From NCBI GenBank assembly GCA_021739625.1, contig JAIPBJ010000003.1, positions 1-64,000 of the forward strand: DNA of 64,000 bases. The letters are read 5' to 3'. A program made the position numbers and the translations under genes. The notes beneath the pieces were generated by a model that saw only the letters and a program-made list of their open reading frames with translations, was not told the origin of the DNA and made no database searches. Of the stretch, positions 17,026 to 26,257 are shown one piece after another. The first letter of the stretch is position 1. Each line of letters begins with the position of its first letter. This stretch comes from Flavobacteriales bacterium. Lineage in GTDB: Bacteria; Bacteroidota; Bacteroidia; UBA10329.

Positions 17026-17466
17026 TCAATTGGGTGGCTGGTTCAACAGTGCCCAATAGAGTCCGATCTCGCTCACTGCAGCAGCGAAATTTTCGAACCC
17101 GACCGGCTTGACGATGTAGCTGTTGACACCCAGCCTGTAGGCGTTCTCCACATCTGGCTCTTCCTTGGACGAGGTGAGTACGACCACTGGTATCTTCTGT
17201 GTGAGGGGATTCGATTTCAACTCCCGCAGCACTTCCATGCCACTCACCTTGGGCATCTTGAGGTCGAGCAGTATCAGTCGTGGACGGTGTTGGAAATCGC
17301 GTCCTTCATACGCTCCACGGCAGAATATGAAGTCGAGGGCCTCGGCCCCGTCCTCCACATGGTGGATGTGGTTGGTGATGTTCTTGGCGAACAGTGCTGC
17401 CATGGTGAGCTCCGCATCATAGGGACTGTCTTCCACGAGAAGTATGTCAACGATCTTGGTCTTCAT
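17026..17466 (-). CDS. Stand-alone response regulator receiver (Rcp1-like)
   Basis: A single receiver domain of 146 residues from the ATG at 17466; an in-frame ATG at 17517 would add 17 residues that precede the family N-terminus (KIVDILLVEDSPYDAEL). Phospho-acceptor D68 lies in LILLDLKMPKVSG, with the conserved T/S in VVVLTSSKEE and K in SYIVKPVGF. The extended beta4 region with FCRGAYEGRDFQHRP is typical of Rcp1-like regulators paired with PAS-containing kinases. It has no output domain, so it probably relays phosphate from the adjacent kinase or acts through protein contacts. Confidence 0.88.
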   Translation of the reverse strand: MKTKIVDILLVEDSPYDAELTMAALFAKNITNHIHHVEDGAEALDFIFCRGAYEGRDFQHRPRLILLDLKMPKVSGMEVLRELKSNPLTQKIPVVVLTSSKEEPDVENAYRLGVNSYIVKPVGFENFAAAVSEIGLYWALLNQPPN

Positions 17467-17538
17467 GTCGATTGGGGTTTTCAGTTCAAGGGTCAAGGTT
17501 TCGGGATTAAGGTTCATGTTCGTTTTCCAATAGCAGGG

Positions 17539-19680
17539 TCAAGCGCTTGCTGTTCTCTCTGATATGGGATCCATTGCTGGTTCATTTTTCCCCACGGGCC
17601 CTTGTTCCAGCTTGCCCACAGGCAGGCTGAAATGGAATGTTGCCCCGCTGTCCAGTTCGGCCTCTGCCCACACGCTTCCCCCGTGCCGGTTGATGATGCG
17701 TTGCACGAGGGCCAGCCCCACACCCGTGCCTTCGAACTCGCGTCTGCTATGAAGGCGTTGGAACACCCCGAATAGCTTGTCGGAATATGCCATGTCGAAG
17801 CCCACTCCGTTGTCGCGCAGATGGAATGTGATCTGCTCCTCGCTCTGCTCTGCCCACAGCCTTATCTGCGGGTTCTCTTTCTTGGATGAATACTTGAGGG
17901 CATTGGACAGCAGGTTGATGAATACCTGCTTGAGCAGTTGGCGGTCTGCATTCACTTCGGGCAGCTCATCAATGGTCACGGAGTTGGCCCTCTCTGGTTC
18001 GCCCTGCACCTGTTCTGTCAGCACCTCACGTGCAAGGGCTGAAGTGTCCACTTTGGTAAAGGCGAGCTCCTTGCGGCCTGTGCGCGAGAATTCGAGCAGG
18101 TCGTCTATCAACTGGCCCATGGTGGTAGCGTTGTCTCTGATGATTCCGAGCAGCCTGCGGGCATTGTCGTCCAACTGCGGCCCATACTGCTGCTGCACCA
18201 TTTCGCTGAAGCCGTTGACCGCCCTCAGCGGTGCGCGCAGGTCGTGGCTCACCGAATAGGAGAACGCCTCCAACTCCTTGTTCACCGCCTGCAACTGGGC
18301 GGTGCGTTCCTCCACGGTGCGTTCGAGATGCTCATTGAACTCCTTGACCTTCAGTTCGGCCATCTTGCGCTCTGTGGTCTCTATGGACAGGATGAACACC
18401 CCCTGAGGCACAGGCTGAATGCTCATTTCGAAATAGGCCACCTCGCCACTGGCGAATATGAACTCGTTCTCGAAATGGAAGGAGTTGCCCTGCTCCATGC
18501 ACTGGCGGATGAGCCCGTGGACCTTGGTCTCTTCAAAGCCCGGATAGCACTCCATCATGGTCCGGCCGAGCAATTGTTCGGCACTGAGCCGGGCATGCTG
18601 GGTCACAGCCCTGTTCACATACACATATCTCCAGTCATGGTCTATGATCTGAATGCCCTCCATCATGTTGTCGAGCGCATGTCGGAACCGCTTGCCACTC
18701 TCGTCCAATTCTTTGATGCTCGTTTCCAATGCGGCCGTACGGTCACGCACCATACTTTCAAGGTGGGCGTTCAGCTCGGCCATGGCCTGCTCTGCTGCGA
18801 GCTTCTGCGTCTCGTTGCCATTGGCCGCCATGGCCACTTTCCAGATGAGCAGGACGAAGATCACAATCTCCAAGGTGACGTGCATCATTGTGCCGAACTC
18901 TGGCGTGAAGAGTCCGGCCCGCTGGCCGCTGATCCTGAGAAAGCCCAACCCTACAGGCGCCAGCAGTGCGAATGGGAGCAGCAGCCGCAACGCATAACTG
19001 CCCGACAGCGGCCCGGTGAGCGAGGACATGAACCTGCCGTGCTGGTGGGCAAAGAAAATGGCCGTTGCCAACATGAGGTGACCAAAGGCGGTATGCACGG
19101 CCATGGGAATGAAGGCCATCACCCCATAGAACTCCTTTATCTCATAGACATAGCCCAGCATGGGCACCACGGCCAGCAGAAAGAGGGCGATCGCCAAGGT
19201 CTCGGCCCACAATGTCATCTTGTTCTGGCGGTCGCCCCCCAAGCGATAGAGCAGCAGCGATGTGCCGGCAAGCAGGAAGCAGAAGGCGGTGTTGGGGGCC
19301 ATGCGGTTGCGCCCCACCTGCCCTATTTCGCCCTCAAGCTTCGATGCATAGAGCAGCGCATCGAGGGTGCTGTCGCTCCCCATGGCCAATGCCACCAACT
19401 TGACCCCTGCGATGGCCACCACTGTGGCGGCCACGATCGGCCGCACCGTCCGGCCAAAGCCTTGGCCAGTGTCCATCACCAGTGCCATGCCGCATAGGAC
19501 GAAGCAAAGGGCCGTCACCGGATTCATGGCCACGGTTCCCGCCACGGGCCGCTTGAGGAACTCGATGTCCCAATGCCAACCTGCGATCGCGAGGATTCCG
19601 AGCAAGGCCAGCAGGCCGCCCAAGAGCTTTGAGGCGGCAACCAGCCCTCTGTGATTCCGTATGTCAGTGGAAGGTTCCAA
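17539..19680 (-). CDS. Membrane-bound PAS sensor histidine kinase
   Basis: A 713-residue kinase. Residues about 15-285 form a membrane domain of roughly eight helices. A PAS domain (about 330-450; FRHALDNMMEGIQIIDHDWR) follows, then a coiled coil, HisKA with the phospho-acceptor H479 in SYSVSHDLRAPL, and a HATPase domain with the N box INLLSNALKYSSK and G boxes DNGVGF and GTGVGLALV. It has no receiver of its own. It is first in a minus-strand operon with a single-domain regulator and a receiver-phosphatase, so a branched phosphorelay is likely. The membrane part is not a domain whose ligand I can name. Confidence 0.9.
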   Translation of the reverse strand: MEPSTDIRNHRGLVAASKLLGGLLALLGILAIAGWHWDIEFLKRPVAGTVAMNPVTALCFVLCGMALVMDTGQGFGRTVRPIVAATVVAIAGVKLVALAMGSDSTLDALLYASKLEGEIGQVGRNRMAPNTAFCFLLAGTSLLLYRLGGDRQNKMTLWAETLAIALFLLAVVPMLGYVYEIKEFYGVMAFIPMAVHTAFGHLMLATAIFFAHQHGRFMSSLTGPLSGSYALRLLLPFALLAPVGLGFLRISGQRAGLFTPEFGTMMHVTLEIVIFVLLIWKVAMAANGNETQKLAAEQAMAELNAHLESMVRDRTAALETSIKELDESGKRFRHALDNMMEGIQIIDHDWRYVYVNRAVTQHARLSAEQLLGRTMMECYPGFEETKVHGLIRQCMEQGNSFHFENEFIFASGEVAYFEMSIQPVPQGVFILSIETTERKMAELKVKEFNEHLERTVEERTAQLQAVNKELEAFSYSVSHDLRAPLRAVNGFSEMVQQQYGPQLDDNARRLLGIIRDNATTMGQLIDDLLEFSRTGRKELAFTKVDTSALAREVLTEQVQGEPERANSVTIDELPEVNADRQLLKQVFINLLSNALKYSSKKENPQIRLWAEQSEEQITFHLRDNGVGFDMAYSDKLFGVFQRLHSRREFEGTGVGLALVQRIINRHGGSVWAEAELDSGATFHFSLPVGKLEQGPVGKNEPAMDPISERTASA

Positions 19681-19895
19681 TTCCCAATGAGGCTAAAGTG
19701 ACTTCACCACAGGCGCGGTAAAGGGTGTTCCGTCAAAGGATCATGCACACTGCACAGTCAAATTTCGGACGCTAAGGTAACAATTGAACAATGAAGACAA
19801 ATGGGTCTGGAAAATTTAATCTGAAATCATGTCCAACTGAGGCCCATTGCGGCCCTTTTGTATGGAGAATGGACCGGGATGTGGGCAGTAGAAAT

Positions 19896-19931
19896 GAAAA
19901 AACCCCGGTCAGCTATCTGCTGCCGGGGTTC
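19896..19931 (-). terminator. Rho-independent terminator after tRNA-Gln
   Basis: On the minus strand AACCCCGG, a 14-nt loop and CCGGGGTT are followed by a T-run (19902-19897), 13 nt past the tRNA. The rest of 19681-19895, upstream of the kinase, shows no gene. Confidence 0.8.
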
Positions 19932-19943
19932 GTTTTGTTCGAG

Positions 19944-20016
19944 TTGGCCCACTAGGGCTCGAACCTAGACTCTTCTGGACCAAAACCAGACGTGTTGCCA
20001 GTTACACCATGGGCCA
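19944..20016 (-). tRNA. tRNA-Gln (anticodon TTG)
   Basis: A full cloverleaf is visible: acceptor TGGCCCA/TGGGCCA, D stem GTGT/ACAC, anticodon stem TCTGG/CCAGA around the loop TTTTGGT, five-base variable loop, and T stem CTAGG/CCTAG with TTCGAGC. The anticodon TTG reads glutamine codons. CCA is not encoded. The first pair is U1-A72 and the discriminator base is A73. A -7 box lies 12 nt upstream and a terminator follows, so it is a single-gene transcription unit. Confidence 0.96.
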
Positions 20017-20027
20017 AGAACGGGCGG

Positions 20028-20035
20028 CAAAAGTA
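20028..20035 (-). promoter_or_regulatory. -7 promoter box for tRNA-Gln
   Basis: TACTTTTG on the minus strand fits TAnnTTTG and ends 12 nt before the tRNA 5' end, a convincing spacing. The remaining DNA to 20215 holds a G7/C6 inverted stretch near 20068-20098 but no gene. Confidence 0.6.
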
Positions 20036-20215
20036 GGAAGTTTCTCAATTCCGCGAAATGCTTTTTTTGGGGGGGAATGGGGTCTTGAACACCCCCCACT
20101 GACCCCATCCACGTGAGGCGGAAATGGAGTGGCGCACCTCGGTGGTGTGACCAGGCATTCTATCATCACCAAGAATCCACCTATTGTGATTCACCCTCAA
20201 AGCCGACAGCCACAC

Positions 20216-21553
20216 TCACAGTTTCATGATGAAAGCCAAAGCATAGTAGGCAGGCCGGTTGTCAACGGCACTTCCAGACCCGGTTGCTGATGTGGTGACA
20301 TTGAACCCATGGCTGTGACTGCCTGCATTGTTGATGCTGAGAGTATGCGAATGGTCTCCGCTCGAAGAGGTGGTGTTGGTGTTGGTGGCGGTGGACGGGT
20401 TGGCCCAATTATACCAAGGAATAGGGCCGGACGGGCCAGCGAGGTGATAGCCCGGCATGGTGTGGGTGTGCGCCCCGGCAGTGGATGTGCTGCCCGTGTG
20501 GCCGTGGTCGCCATCGGCTGCAGTGCTGCCGCTGGCCGTATGGCTGTGGGCCGGAAGCTGTGCCACACTCAGCGCATAGCTGTGCGCACCGCCCGTAGCG
20601 CCAGGATCGGTGCCCGCTGTGGGAACAGAGATCACGAACCTGTCCAGCAGGTTGGGGGTTCCGTTGGTGCCATCGCAGAGGGCAAAACCAGAGGGTATGC
20701 TGGCCAACGTGCCCGACCACATCAGGATGATGCCCGTGGGCAGTGCCGAGGCCGCTCCGCTGGGGCCTGTTGGGCCAGTTGGGCCAATGGAACCGGCAGC
20801 TCCATTGATGCCATCGGCACCTGACGGGCCTGTGGGGCCTGCTATGCCTACACCAGTTGGGCCGGTCAGACCATCAGCACCCGAAGGACCGGTCGGACCG
20901 GTGGAACCAGCAGCGCCATTGATACCATCGGCACCCGATGGTCCCGTGGGGCCTACAGACCCTGTTCCTCCCGGGCCAGTGGGACCGGTTGCGCCATCAA
21001 TACCATTGATGCCGTCAGCACCGGAGGGACCCGTGATCCCGTCCGCACCTGATGGGCCTGTGACACCGGTAAGTCCATTGGCACCGTTCGCACCGTCTGC
21101 ACCTGCGGGACCGGTAGGGCCTGTAACGCCATCGGCACCGTCTGCACCTGCTGGGCCGGTAGGCCCAACGCCTCCATTGGGGCCATTGGCACCCGTGGGG
21201 CCTGTAGGGCCCGTGGGGCCGAGACTCCCGCTGCCACCTGCTGTCTGGATACATGTCCAATCGCTGAGGGCAGAATTCCAATAGCAGAACTGCTTGATGT
21301 CTGTGTCATACACCATCAGGCCATCGGCCGTAGCCATGGGATTCACCTGTAGGCGCTGCAACGTATTGAGCCGTGGCACGAGCAGACCCTTGTCGGTGGA
21401 TGCCATTTCGAGCAGGGCATTGGGATGGGGCGAAGATGTGCCTATGCCCACATTCTCGGTCTGGGCAAAGGCTTTGCCAGCGCATGCGAAGACAACCGAG
21501 AGCGCCAACGGCAACAGACGTGGCAGGAAAGTGTGAGACATTCTATTGTGCAT
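20216..21553 (-). CDS. Secreted collagen-like protein with phage-tail-collar C-terminus
   Basis: A 445-residue protein with a signal peptide ending near AFAQ (residue 31), then a short globular part containing the [17 protein letters not shown] motif typical of Bacteroidota tail-fibre-like secreted proteins. About 160 residues of Gly-x-y repeats ([12 protein letters not shown] types) follow from about 110 to 270. The C-terminus is a tail-collar-like domain ([20 protein letters not shown], His-rich PAHSHT and GDHGHTG runs, final [15 protein letters not shown]). The collagen part should trimerise into a rod tipped by the collar domain, as in phage fibres. No other phage genes are nearby. An ATG at 21541 is an alternative start. 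Confidence 0.85.
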   Translation of the reverse strand: MHNRMSHTFLPRLLPLALSVVFACAGKAFAQTENVGIGTSSPHPNALLEMASTDKGLLVPRLNTLQRLQVNPMATADGLMVYDTDIKQFCYWNSALSDWTCIQTAGGSGSLGPTGPTGPTGANGPNGGVGPTGPAGADGADGVTGPTGPAGADGANGANGLTGVTGPSGADGITGPSGADGINGIDGATGPTGPGGTGSVGPTGPSGADGINGAAGSTGPTGPSGADGLTGPTGVGIAGPTGPSGADGINGAAGSIGPTGPTGPSGAASALPTGIILMWSGTLASIPSGFALCDGTNGTPNLLDRFVISVPTAGTDPGATGGAHSYALSVAQLPAHSHTASGSTAADGDHGHTGSTSTAGAHTHTMPGYHLAGPSGPIPWYNWANPSTATNTNTTSSSGDHSHTLSINNAGSHSHGFNVTTSATGSGSAVDNRPAYYALAFIMKL

Positions 21554-21689
21554 GGCGATGGATTGAAGGGATTGTTGGCACGAATATCATTTTTTATTTG
21601 GGATATGGATCCTCAGCACTTGCATTCATCTGACAGCGCCCTGCCTTAACAGAATGTTTTATCAAATGTGGCAGGTCCAACCAAACCCT

Positions 21690-22000
21690 TGCGGAGGGGG
21701 GGACCAAAACCGCGTGAGGGCGGCTTTTTACCGCTCACGCCCGATTCTGAATCGCGCGCTCGCAGTCAGGAACCGCGTGAGGGCGGCCAGAAACCGACCG
21801 GTTTCAGGGCGTGGATTTTGGACAGGCACAGTGCCATTGCATCATCAGCACGCAAGGCGGGCCAAGTGAAACCAGGAAGCGTGGCAGACCTTCTCAAAGA
21901 CCTCGAAGGCAAAGGGGCAAAGGCTTCAAAAGGAGCTGCCGTGCACGTATCCGAACAAACAGACCTTTGTAGGCCGTGTGGTGTTCTCTTTCGTTGACCA
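21690..22000. repeat. GC-rich repeat patch with 17-bp direct repeats and inverted repeats
   Basis: AACCGCGTGAGGGCGGC occurs twice (21708-21724 and 21771-21787, 63 bp apart). GCGTGAG at the first copy pairs with CTCACGC at 21734-21740, and GAAACC/GGTTTC pairs at 21790-21805. Open frames run on both strands but match no family known to me and lack signals. I read the patch, in the 595-bp gap between tsaB and the collagen-like gene, as a non-coding dispersed element rather than a gene. Confidence 0.5.
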
Positions 22001-22148
22001 TGGTCAGTCTTCCCTGCTTGTGGACATAGTATAACACGATGAAGTGTGCCGGGCGTTCGCATGCATTGAATGCGGTATTGCCTCCAGATACCGTCCCCTT
22101 CCCTCATCCGAGCCCCACTGCATTCCGACCGGCAGCAGCAACCCCGGC

Positions 22149-22850
22149 CTATCCCACCTGCCGCGACTTTCCAGCCACGAAATCCTTGAGATAGAACGGC
22201 TCGAAATAGGCCACGTCCTCCACTTCGCCTTCGGCCAGCTTCCCTTCGGCCAACAAGAACATGCCCTGCGCACTGGCGGTGACCTCAGGCCTGAAAAGGG
22301 CGTTGCGATGGGTCAGCGTGTCGCGACATTTCTCCGCACCATCGCCCACAAGGAGCACGGGGCCGTTGCTCAGCTCATCTAACAGGCTCTGGCCGTCAAC
22401 GACCAAGGCGGTGATGTCGGAGAGCGGGCGGCCCTGCGTGTCGAACGCAGCGGTATAGACCTCCATCCTGCGCGCGTCTATCATGGGGCGGATGCAGTGC
22501 AGTTTGGCCAGCTCCTCGGCAGTGAGCTGCGCAATGGCACGGTGGGCGAGGCTCTGCAGCGCATCGACAGCCAACAGCGGGATTCCCACCGCATAGCACA
22601 GCCCCTTGGCGGCCGACACCCCTATGCGCAGGCCCGTGTAAGATCCGGGGCCCTTGGCCACGCACACCGCATCGAGCTGCTTTGGGACGATGCCCGCCTC
22701 TTGCAGCACCTGGGCCACGGCCAGGGTCAGCTTCTCAGAATGTGAATAGGTGGCATCGTGGCTCTCGCGGATGGCGGCCACCTGTCCGTCAATGGCCAAC
22801 GCCACCGAACACACGAGCGTACTGCTTTCTATATGTAGGATGCGTGGCAA
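22149..22850 (-). CDS. tsaB: tRNA threonylcarbamoyladenosine biosynthesis protein TsaB
   Basis: A 233-residue ASKHA-fold protein, the non-catalytic partner of TsaD in making t6A at position 37 of ANN-decoding tRNAs. Family blocks are ILHIESSTLVCSVAL, YSHSEKL, VAKGPGSYTGLRIGVSAAKGLCYA and MIDARRMEVYTAAFD. Length matches the family and it lacks the TsaD metal-binding histidines. It stands alone on the minus strand, 98 bp downstream of the efflux adaptor gene. Confidence 0.93.
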   Translation of the reverse strand: MPRILHIESSTLVCSVALAIDGQVAAIRESHDATYSHSEKLTLAVAQVLQEAGIVPKQLDAVCVAKGPGSYTGLRIGVSAAKGLCYAVGIPLLAVDALQSLAHRAIAQLTAEELAKLHCIRPMIDARRMEVYTAAFDTQGRPLSDITALVVDGQSLLDELSNGPVLLVGDGAEKCRDTLTHRNALFRPEVTASAQGMFLLAEGKLAEGEVEDVAYFEPFYLKDFVAGKSRQVG

Positions 22851-22948
22851 ATCGTAATACGTGAGGAAGATGGCATAAGTGAAGAGGTGTTCACAGACCT
22901 GCCTGAATTCCGAGACAATCCGAACAGTGAATGGCGAATAGCCGCAAT

Positions 22949-24340
22949 CTATTCCTTCTCCTCGGTGGCAGTGAACAGCTCGTCCTGCGTCACCACCTGC
23001 ACCGGGTCTCCGTTGTTCAGTTTCTTGGAAATGGCACGGTAGGGGGCGGTGATGATCTCCTCTCCCTTCTCCAGCCCTTCGATGATCTGGATGGATTTGC
23101 TGTTCTGGATCCCGGTCTTCACCTTCCTCATCACCGCCTTGCCATCTTTGAGCACAAAGACCACCTCCACGGCATCCTTGGCGATGGTGACCTCTGCGGC
23201 CGGGTCGGGCGCCTCCTCTTCGTCATCCTCCCCTTCCTGTGGTTCGACCACCTTTTCCACGTCCTTTCCTTCTATCTCCGCTTCGCTGCGGGTGGTCACG
23301 GCCTGCACCGGCACTGACAGCGCATCCACGACCGTGCGTGTCTTGATATCGACCGTGGCCGACATGCCCGGACGGAACGGGGACACGCCCGGCTGCTTGG
23401 TGTTCTCCAGATGCGCATACGAATCGCGCAGCAGGCGCACCTTCACCGCGAAGTTGGTCACCTGGTCGGTGCCCATCGCATCGCTCTTGGCCGAGTTGGC
23501 AATGCTGGTCACGATACCCTTGAACACCTCGCCCAGATAGGCGTCCACCTCCACATCGCAGCTGTCGCCCAGCCCCACGCGGATGATATCGTTCTCGTTC
23601 ACATCCACCTGCACCTCCATCTCGTTGAGGTTGCTGATGGTCATGATCTCCGATCCGGCCATCTGCGAAGTGCCCACCACGCGCTCGCCCTTGCGGAAAC
23701 TGAGCTTCGACACCGTTCCCGACACCGGAGAGTAGATCTCGGTGCGGGTAAGCTGCTTCTCAGCTTCGCGCAATGCGGCCTCGGCACTTTTCACCGTATA
23801 GCGGTTGGCCTCCACACCTTGGCGCGATGCCTCCACCTCGCTGGTGGCCACATCATACTCGCTGCGGGCAGCATCAAAGTCCTGCTGAGACACCACCTTG
23901 TCGCTGAACAGCTTCTGTGTGCGGTCGAAAACGGCCTTCGAATTGGTGAGCCGTGCCTCGGCCTGGGTGAGCCGCGACTGCGAATTGGCCAGATTGGCCT
24001 TGCTGGTGTTGAGCGATGCCTGCAGCCGCTCCACGTTGGAACGCTGGATGTCCGGGTCGATCTTCACCAGCAGTTGGCCCACCTTCACACGGTCGCCCTC
24101 TTTCACCGGCAGTGCCGTGATCTCGCCTGCCACATCGGGGCTGATGTTCACCGCCTCCTCGCTCTGGATCTTGCCACTGGCCGACACCGTCTCGGTGATG
24201 GACTGCAGGCCCGCCAGCTCGGTCGTCACCTTGGTGGCCGGGGCATCGCCTACAAGCCCCTTCTTCTTGGCCACCACTGCGGCAATGACCAAAATCACGG
24301 CCACCACGGCCAGAATCACGAGTACACGTCTGTTGTTCAT
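22949..24340 (-). CDS. Efflux periplasmic adaptor subunit (HlyD/MacA type)
   Basis: A 463-residue membrane-fusion protein: N-terminal anchor helix (about 6-25), lipoyl half-motifs (GEITALPVKEGDRVKVGQLL and YSPVSGTVSKLSFRKGERVV), a long alpha-helical hairpin between them (about 95-210) and a beta-barrel domain. A strongly acidic insert (EGEDDEEEAPDPAAE) lies near residue 380. It would bridge an inner-membrane transporter to the TolC-type channel encoded immediately upstream; the two genes overlap by 4 bp. The transporter itself is not visible in the window, so the substrate is unknown. Confidence 0.9.
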   Translation of the reverse strand: MNNRRVLVILAVVAVILVIAAVVAKKKGLVGDAPATKVTTELAGLQSITETVSASGKIQSEEAVNISPDVAGEITALPVKEGDRVKVGQLLVKIDPDIQRSNVERLQASLNTSKANLANSQSRLTQAEARLTNSKAVFDRTQKLFSDKVVSQQDFDAARSEYDVATSEVEASRQGVEANRYTVKSAEAALREAEKQLTRTEIYSPVSGTVSKLSFRKGERVVGTSQMAGSEIMTISNLNEMEVQVDVNENDIIRVGLGDSCDVEVDAYLGEVFKGIVTSIANSAKSDAMGTDQVTNFAVKVRLLRDSYAHLENTKQPGVSPFRPGMSATVDIKTRTVVDALSVPVQAVTTRSEAEIEGKDVEKVVEPQEGEDDEEEAPDPAAEVTIAKDAVEVVFVLKDGKAVMRKVKTGIQNSKSIQIIEGLEKGEEIITAPYRAISKKLNNGDPVQVVTQDELFTATEEKE

Positions 24341-25704
24341 TTGTCCGTTGGGAATGCGAGCGGGATGCCCTGATAGAAATCGAGGATCTTGGCGCGGAAG
24401 ATATATTCGTATTTGGCCCTCAGCAGGTCTGACTGGGCAATGGCCAGATTGTTCCTGCCGATGCTGAGGTCGAGGTCGTTGATGGCGCCCACGGCATGGC
24501 GCTGTTCGGCATAGGCGTATGCCCTTTCGGAGGCACTCACACTTTTCAGTCCCGCCTCATACTGCCGGTTGGCGGCCATGGCATCGTTGTAGGCCTGCTG
24601 TACAGATGAGTAAAGCTGATTGCGCGTGTCCTGCAACTGCAGTTCGGCATTGATGCGCGTAAGGTGCGAACGCCTCACGGCAGTGCGCGCCTGCAGCCCG
24701 TTGAAAATCGGTATGGACAGATTGAGACTCACACTCTGGCTCAGGTTGCGGTCTACCTGGTCAGCGTAGCCCACGTCCTCAAACTCAAGGGTCTCCGCAT
24801 TGAAGTCGCGGAATGCACTGGAGTAAAAGGTGCTCACATTGCCGCTTGCCCGCAAGGTGGGCGTGTAGCCCGAAAACGCGATGCGCTCGCCCTTGCGCGC
24901 GCTCTCCAACTTGGTCTCCTGCGCCTTTATCTGCGGCCAATTCTCCATCGCCTTGTCATAGACCGATTGCACCGTGGTGGCTCCGAGGTCTTCCACGGGA
25001 AGGTCCATGGGCGGGCGTTGAATGCTGAAACCGTCCTCAGCCCTTATGTTGAGCAGTTGCTGAAGGGCCACCAGCGAGGTCTGGATCGCATTCTCGGCAT
25101 TCACCACACGCAGTTCCTGAGCGGCCATCTGCGATTCAACGTCCAACAGGTTGCCCATCGGCATGGCGCCAGCGTCCACCAGTTTGCGGGTGCGGTCCAC
25201 CTGTGCGGTGGTAGAGGCCAACTGCTCCTTCGAAACCCTCAGCAGTTCCTCGTTGAACATCACCTGAAGGAAGGCCGAGGCGATGTTCATGCTGATGTCA
25301 TTGACCAGACCCTCCAGATCGTAGTTTGCGGCCAGCACATCTATCTGCGCCTGCTTGAAAGAGTTGAGCAGCCTCAGCCCGTTGAACAGTGTGACATTCG
25401 ACCCTATGCCGAAGTTGTTGGCATTCACCTGCTCGTTCACAAACGAGTTGGTGCCCGGGTCGATGGAACGGCCAAAGTTGATGTTGCCGCCAACATTGGC
25501 ATTCAGGTCGGGAAACATCATGGCCAGTGCCTGGCTCTTGCCATACTCGGCCTGCTGGCGATTGAGCATCGACTGTTTCAGTTGCATGTTGTGCTCACGG
25601 GCATGGTCAAGACAGCGCTGAAGCGACCATGCCTCCTGAGCCGAGGATCTTGGAGCCAGAAGCAGCAGAAAGCCCAGAAGGCACGGGAAAAACGCTTGTC
25701 GCAT
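24337..25704 (-). CDS. TolC-family outer-membrane efflux channel
   Basis: A 455-residue outer-membrane channel with a signal peptide (cleavage near SSAQEA) and two internally similar halves rich in long helices, typical of TolC. Start features are WSLQRCLDHAREHNMQLKQS and the repeated segment with FNGLRLLNSFKQAQ in half one and FNGLQARTAVRRSHLTR in half two. It is the first gene of the two-gene efflux unit and overlaps the adaptor by ATGA. A -7 box sits 26 bp upstream. Confidence 0.92.
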   Translation of the reverse strand: MRQAFFPCLLGFLLLLAPRSSAQEAWSLQRCLDHAREHNMQLKQSMLNRQQAEYGKSQALAMMFPDLNANVGGNINFGRSIDPGTNSFVNEQVNANNFGIGSNVTLFNGLRLLNSFKQAQIDVLAANYDLEGLVNDISMNIASAFLQVMFNEELLRVSKEQLASTTAQVDRTRKLVDAGAMPMGNLLDVESQMAAQELRVVNAENAIQTSLVALQQLLNIRAEDGFSIQRPPMDLPVEDLGATTVQSVYDKAMENWPQIKAQETKLESARKGERIAFSGYTPTLRASGNVSTFYSSAFRDFNAETLEFEDVGYADQVDRNLSQSVSLNLSIPIFNGLQARTAVRRSHLTRINAELQLQDTRNQLYSSVQQAYNDAMAANRQYEAGLKSVSASERAYAYAEQRHAVGAINDLDLSIGRNNLAIAQSDLLRAKYEYIFRAKILDFYQGIPLAFPTDK

Positions 25705-25729
25705 ATCTCAGTGAAGAAATTGGGGCAGG

Positions 25730-25737
25730 CAAAAGTA
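25730..25737 (-). promoter_or_regulatory. -7 promoter box for the tolC-like operon
   Basis: TACTTTTG on the minus strand matches TAnnTTTG, 25 bp before the start codon. The rest of 25705-25993 contains only the acpP promoter on the other strand. Confidence 0.5.
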
Positions 25738-25951
25738 GTATATGCCTTGCAGGTCAACTTGATCGGTATCCGAAGAGAGCGGGCACTTCAGTTAAACTTT
25801 CCCAACAGGCCATGGGCCATCCGGAGCGAAAGCATTGAAGGACAGCCAACCCGACACATTGTTCCGATGGCTCTGAGCACAATATAGGCCCCAATGCCAT
25901 GAACAGCTCCACAGCCGATGGTTCATAAAGGTTGCCCGTATGTAAATTTCT

Positions 25952-25959
25952 TATGTTTG
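25952..25959 (+). promoter_or_regulatory. -7 promoter box for acpP
   Basis: TATGTTTG matches TAnnTTTG with a partial -33 element GTTG 17 bp upstream. It gives a leader of about 30 nt for acpP. Confidence 0.55.
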
Positions 25960-25993
25960 CAGCTCGAAAAAACCGACTTAAAAACCGACCATC

Positions 25994-26230
25994 ATGTCTG
26001 ATATCGCATCACGTGTAAAGGCCATCATCGTAGATAAACTGGGTGTTGACGAGAATGAAGTGACCCCTGAGGCAAGCTTCACCAACGACCTCGGTGCCGA
26101 CTCGCTCGACACCGTTGAGCTCATCATGGAGTTTGAAAAGGAATTCAACATCGCCATACCTGACGATCAGGCCGAGAACATCAGTACCGTGGGCGAGGCC
26201 ATCAAGTACATTCAAGGGAATGTCAAATAA
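25994..26230 (+). CDS. acpP: Acyl carrier protein
   Basis: A 78-residue acidic four-helix protein. S37 in GADSLD carries the 4'-phosphopantetheine arm. It shuttles acyl chains in fatty-acid synthesis. It is followed by fabF and rnc in the order usual for Bacteroidota. Confidence 0.97.
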   Translation: MSDIASRVKAIIVDKLGVDENEVTPEASFTNDLGADSLDTVELIMEFEKEFNIAIPDDQAENISTVGEAIKYIQGNVK

Positions 26231-26257
26231 GCCTGTCTTCGATAGACAGCTTGTATG

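Noticed and set aside
18244-19497. Plus-strand frame of 417 codons opposite the histidine kinase
   Set aside because: Antisense shadow; the minus-strand kinase has complete domains and motifs.
20061-20100. Poly-T and G/C-run inverted sequence as a terminator of the collagen-like gene
   Set aside because: The T-run lies on the wrong side and strand for termination of the minus-strand gene.
20610-21284. Proline-rich plus-strand frame opposite the collagen-like gene
   Set aside because: Reverse complement of Gly-Pro-Thr repeats gives an artificial Gly-Pro-Val/Pro frame; the signal peptide and collar domain are on the minus strand.
21668-21997. Basic 109-residue protein on the plus strand
   Set aside because: Composition is determined by GC-rich repeats; equivalent open frames exist on the other strand and no start signal is evident.
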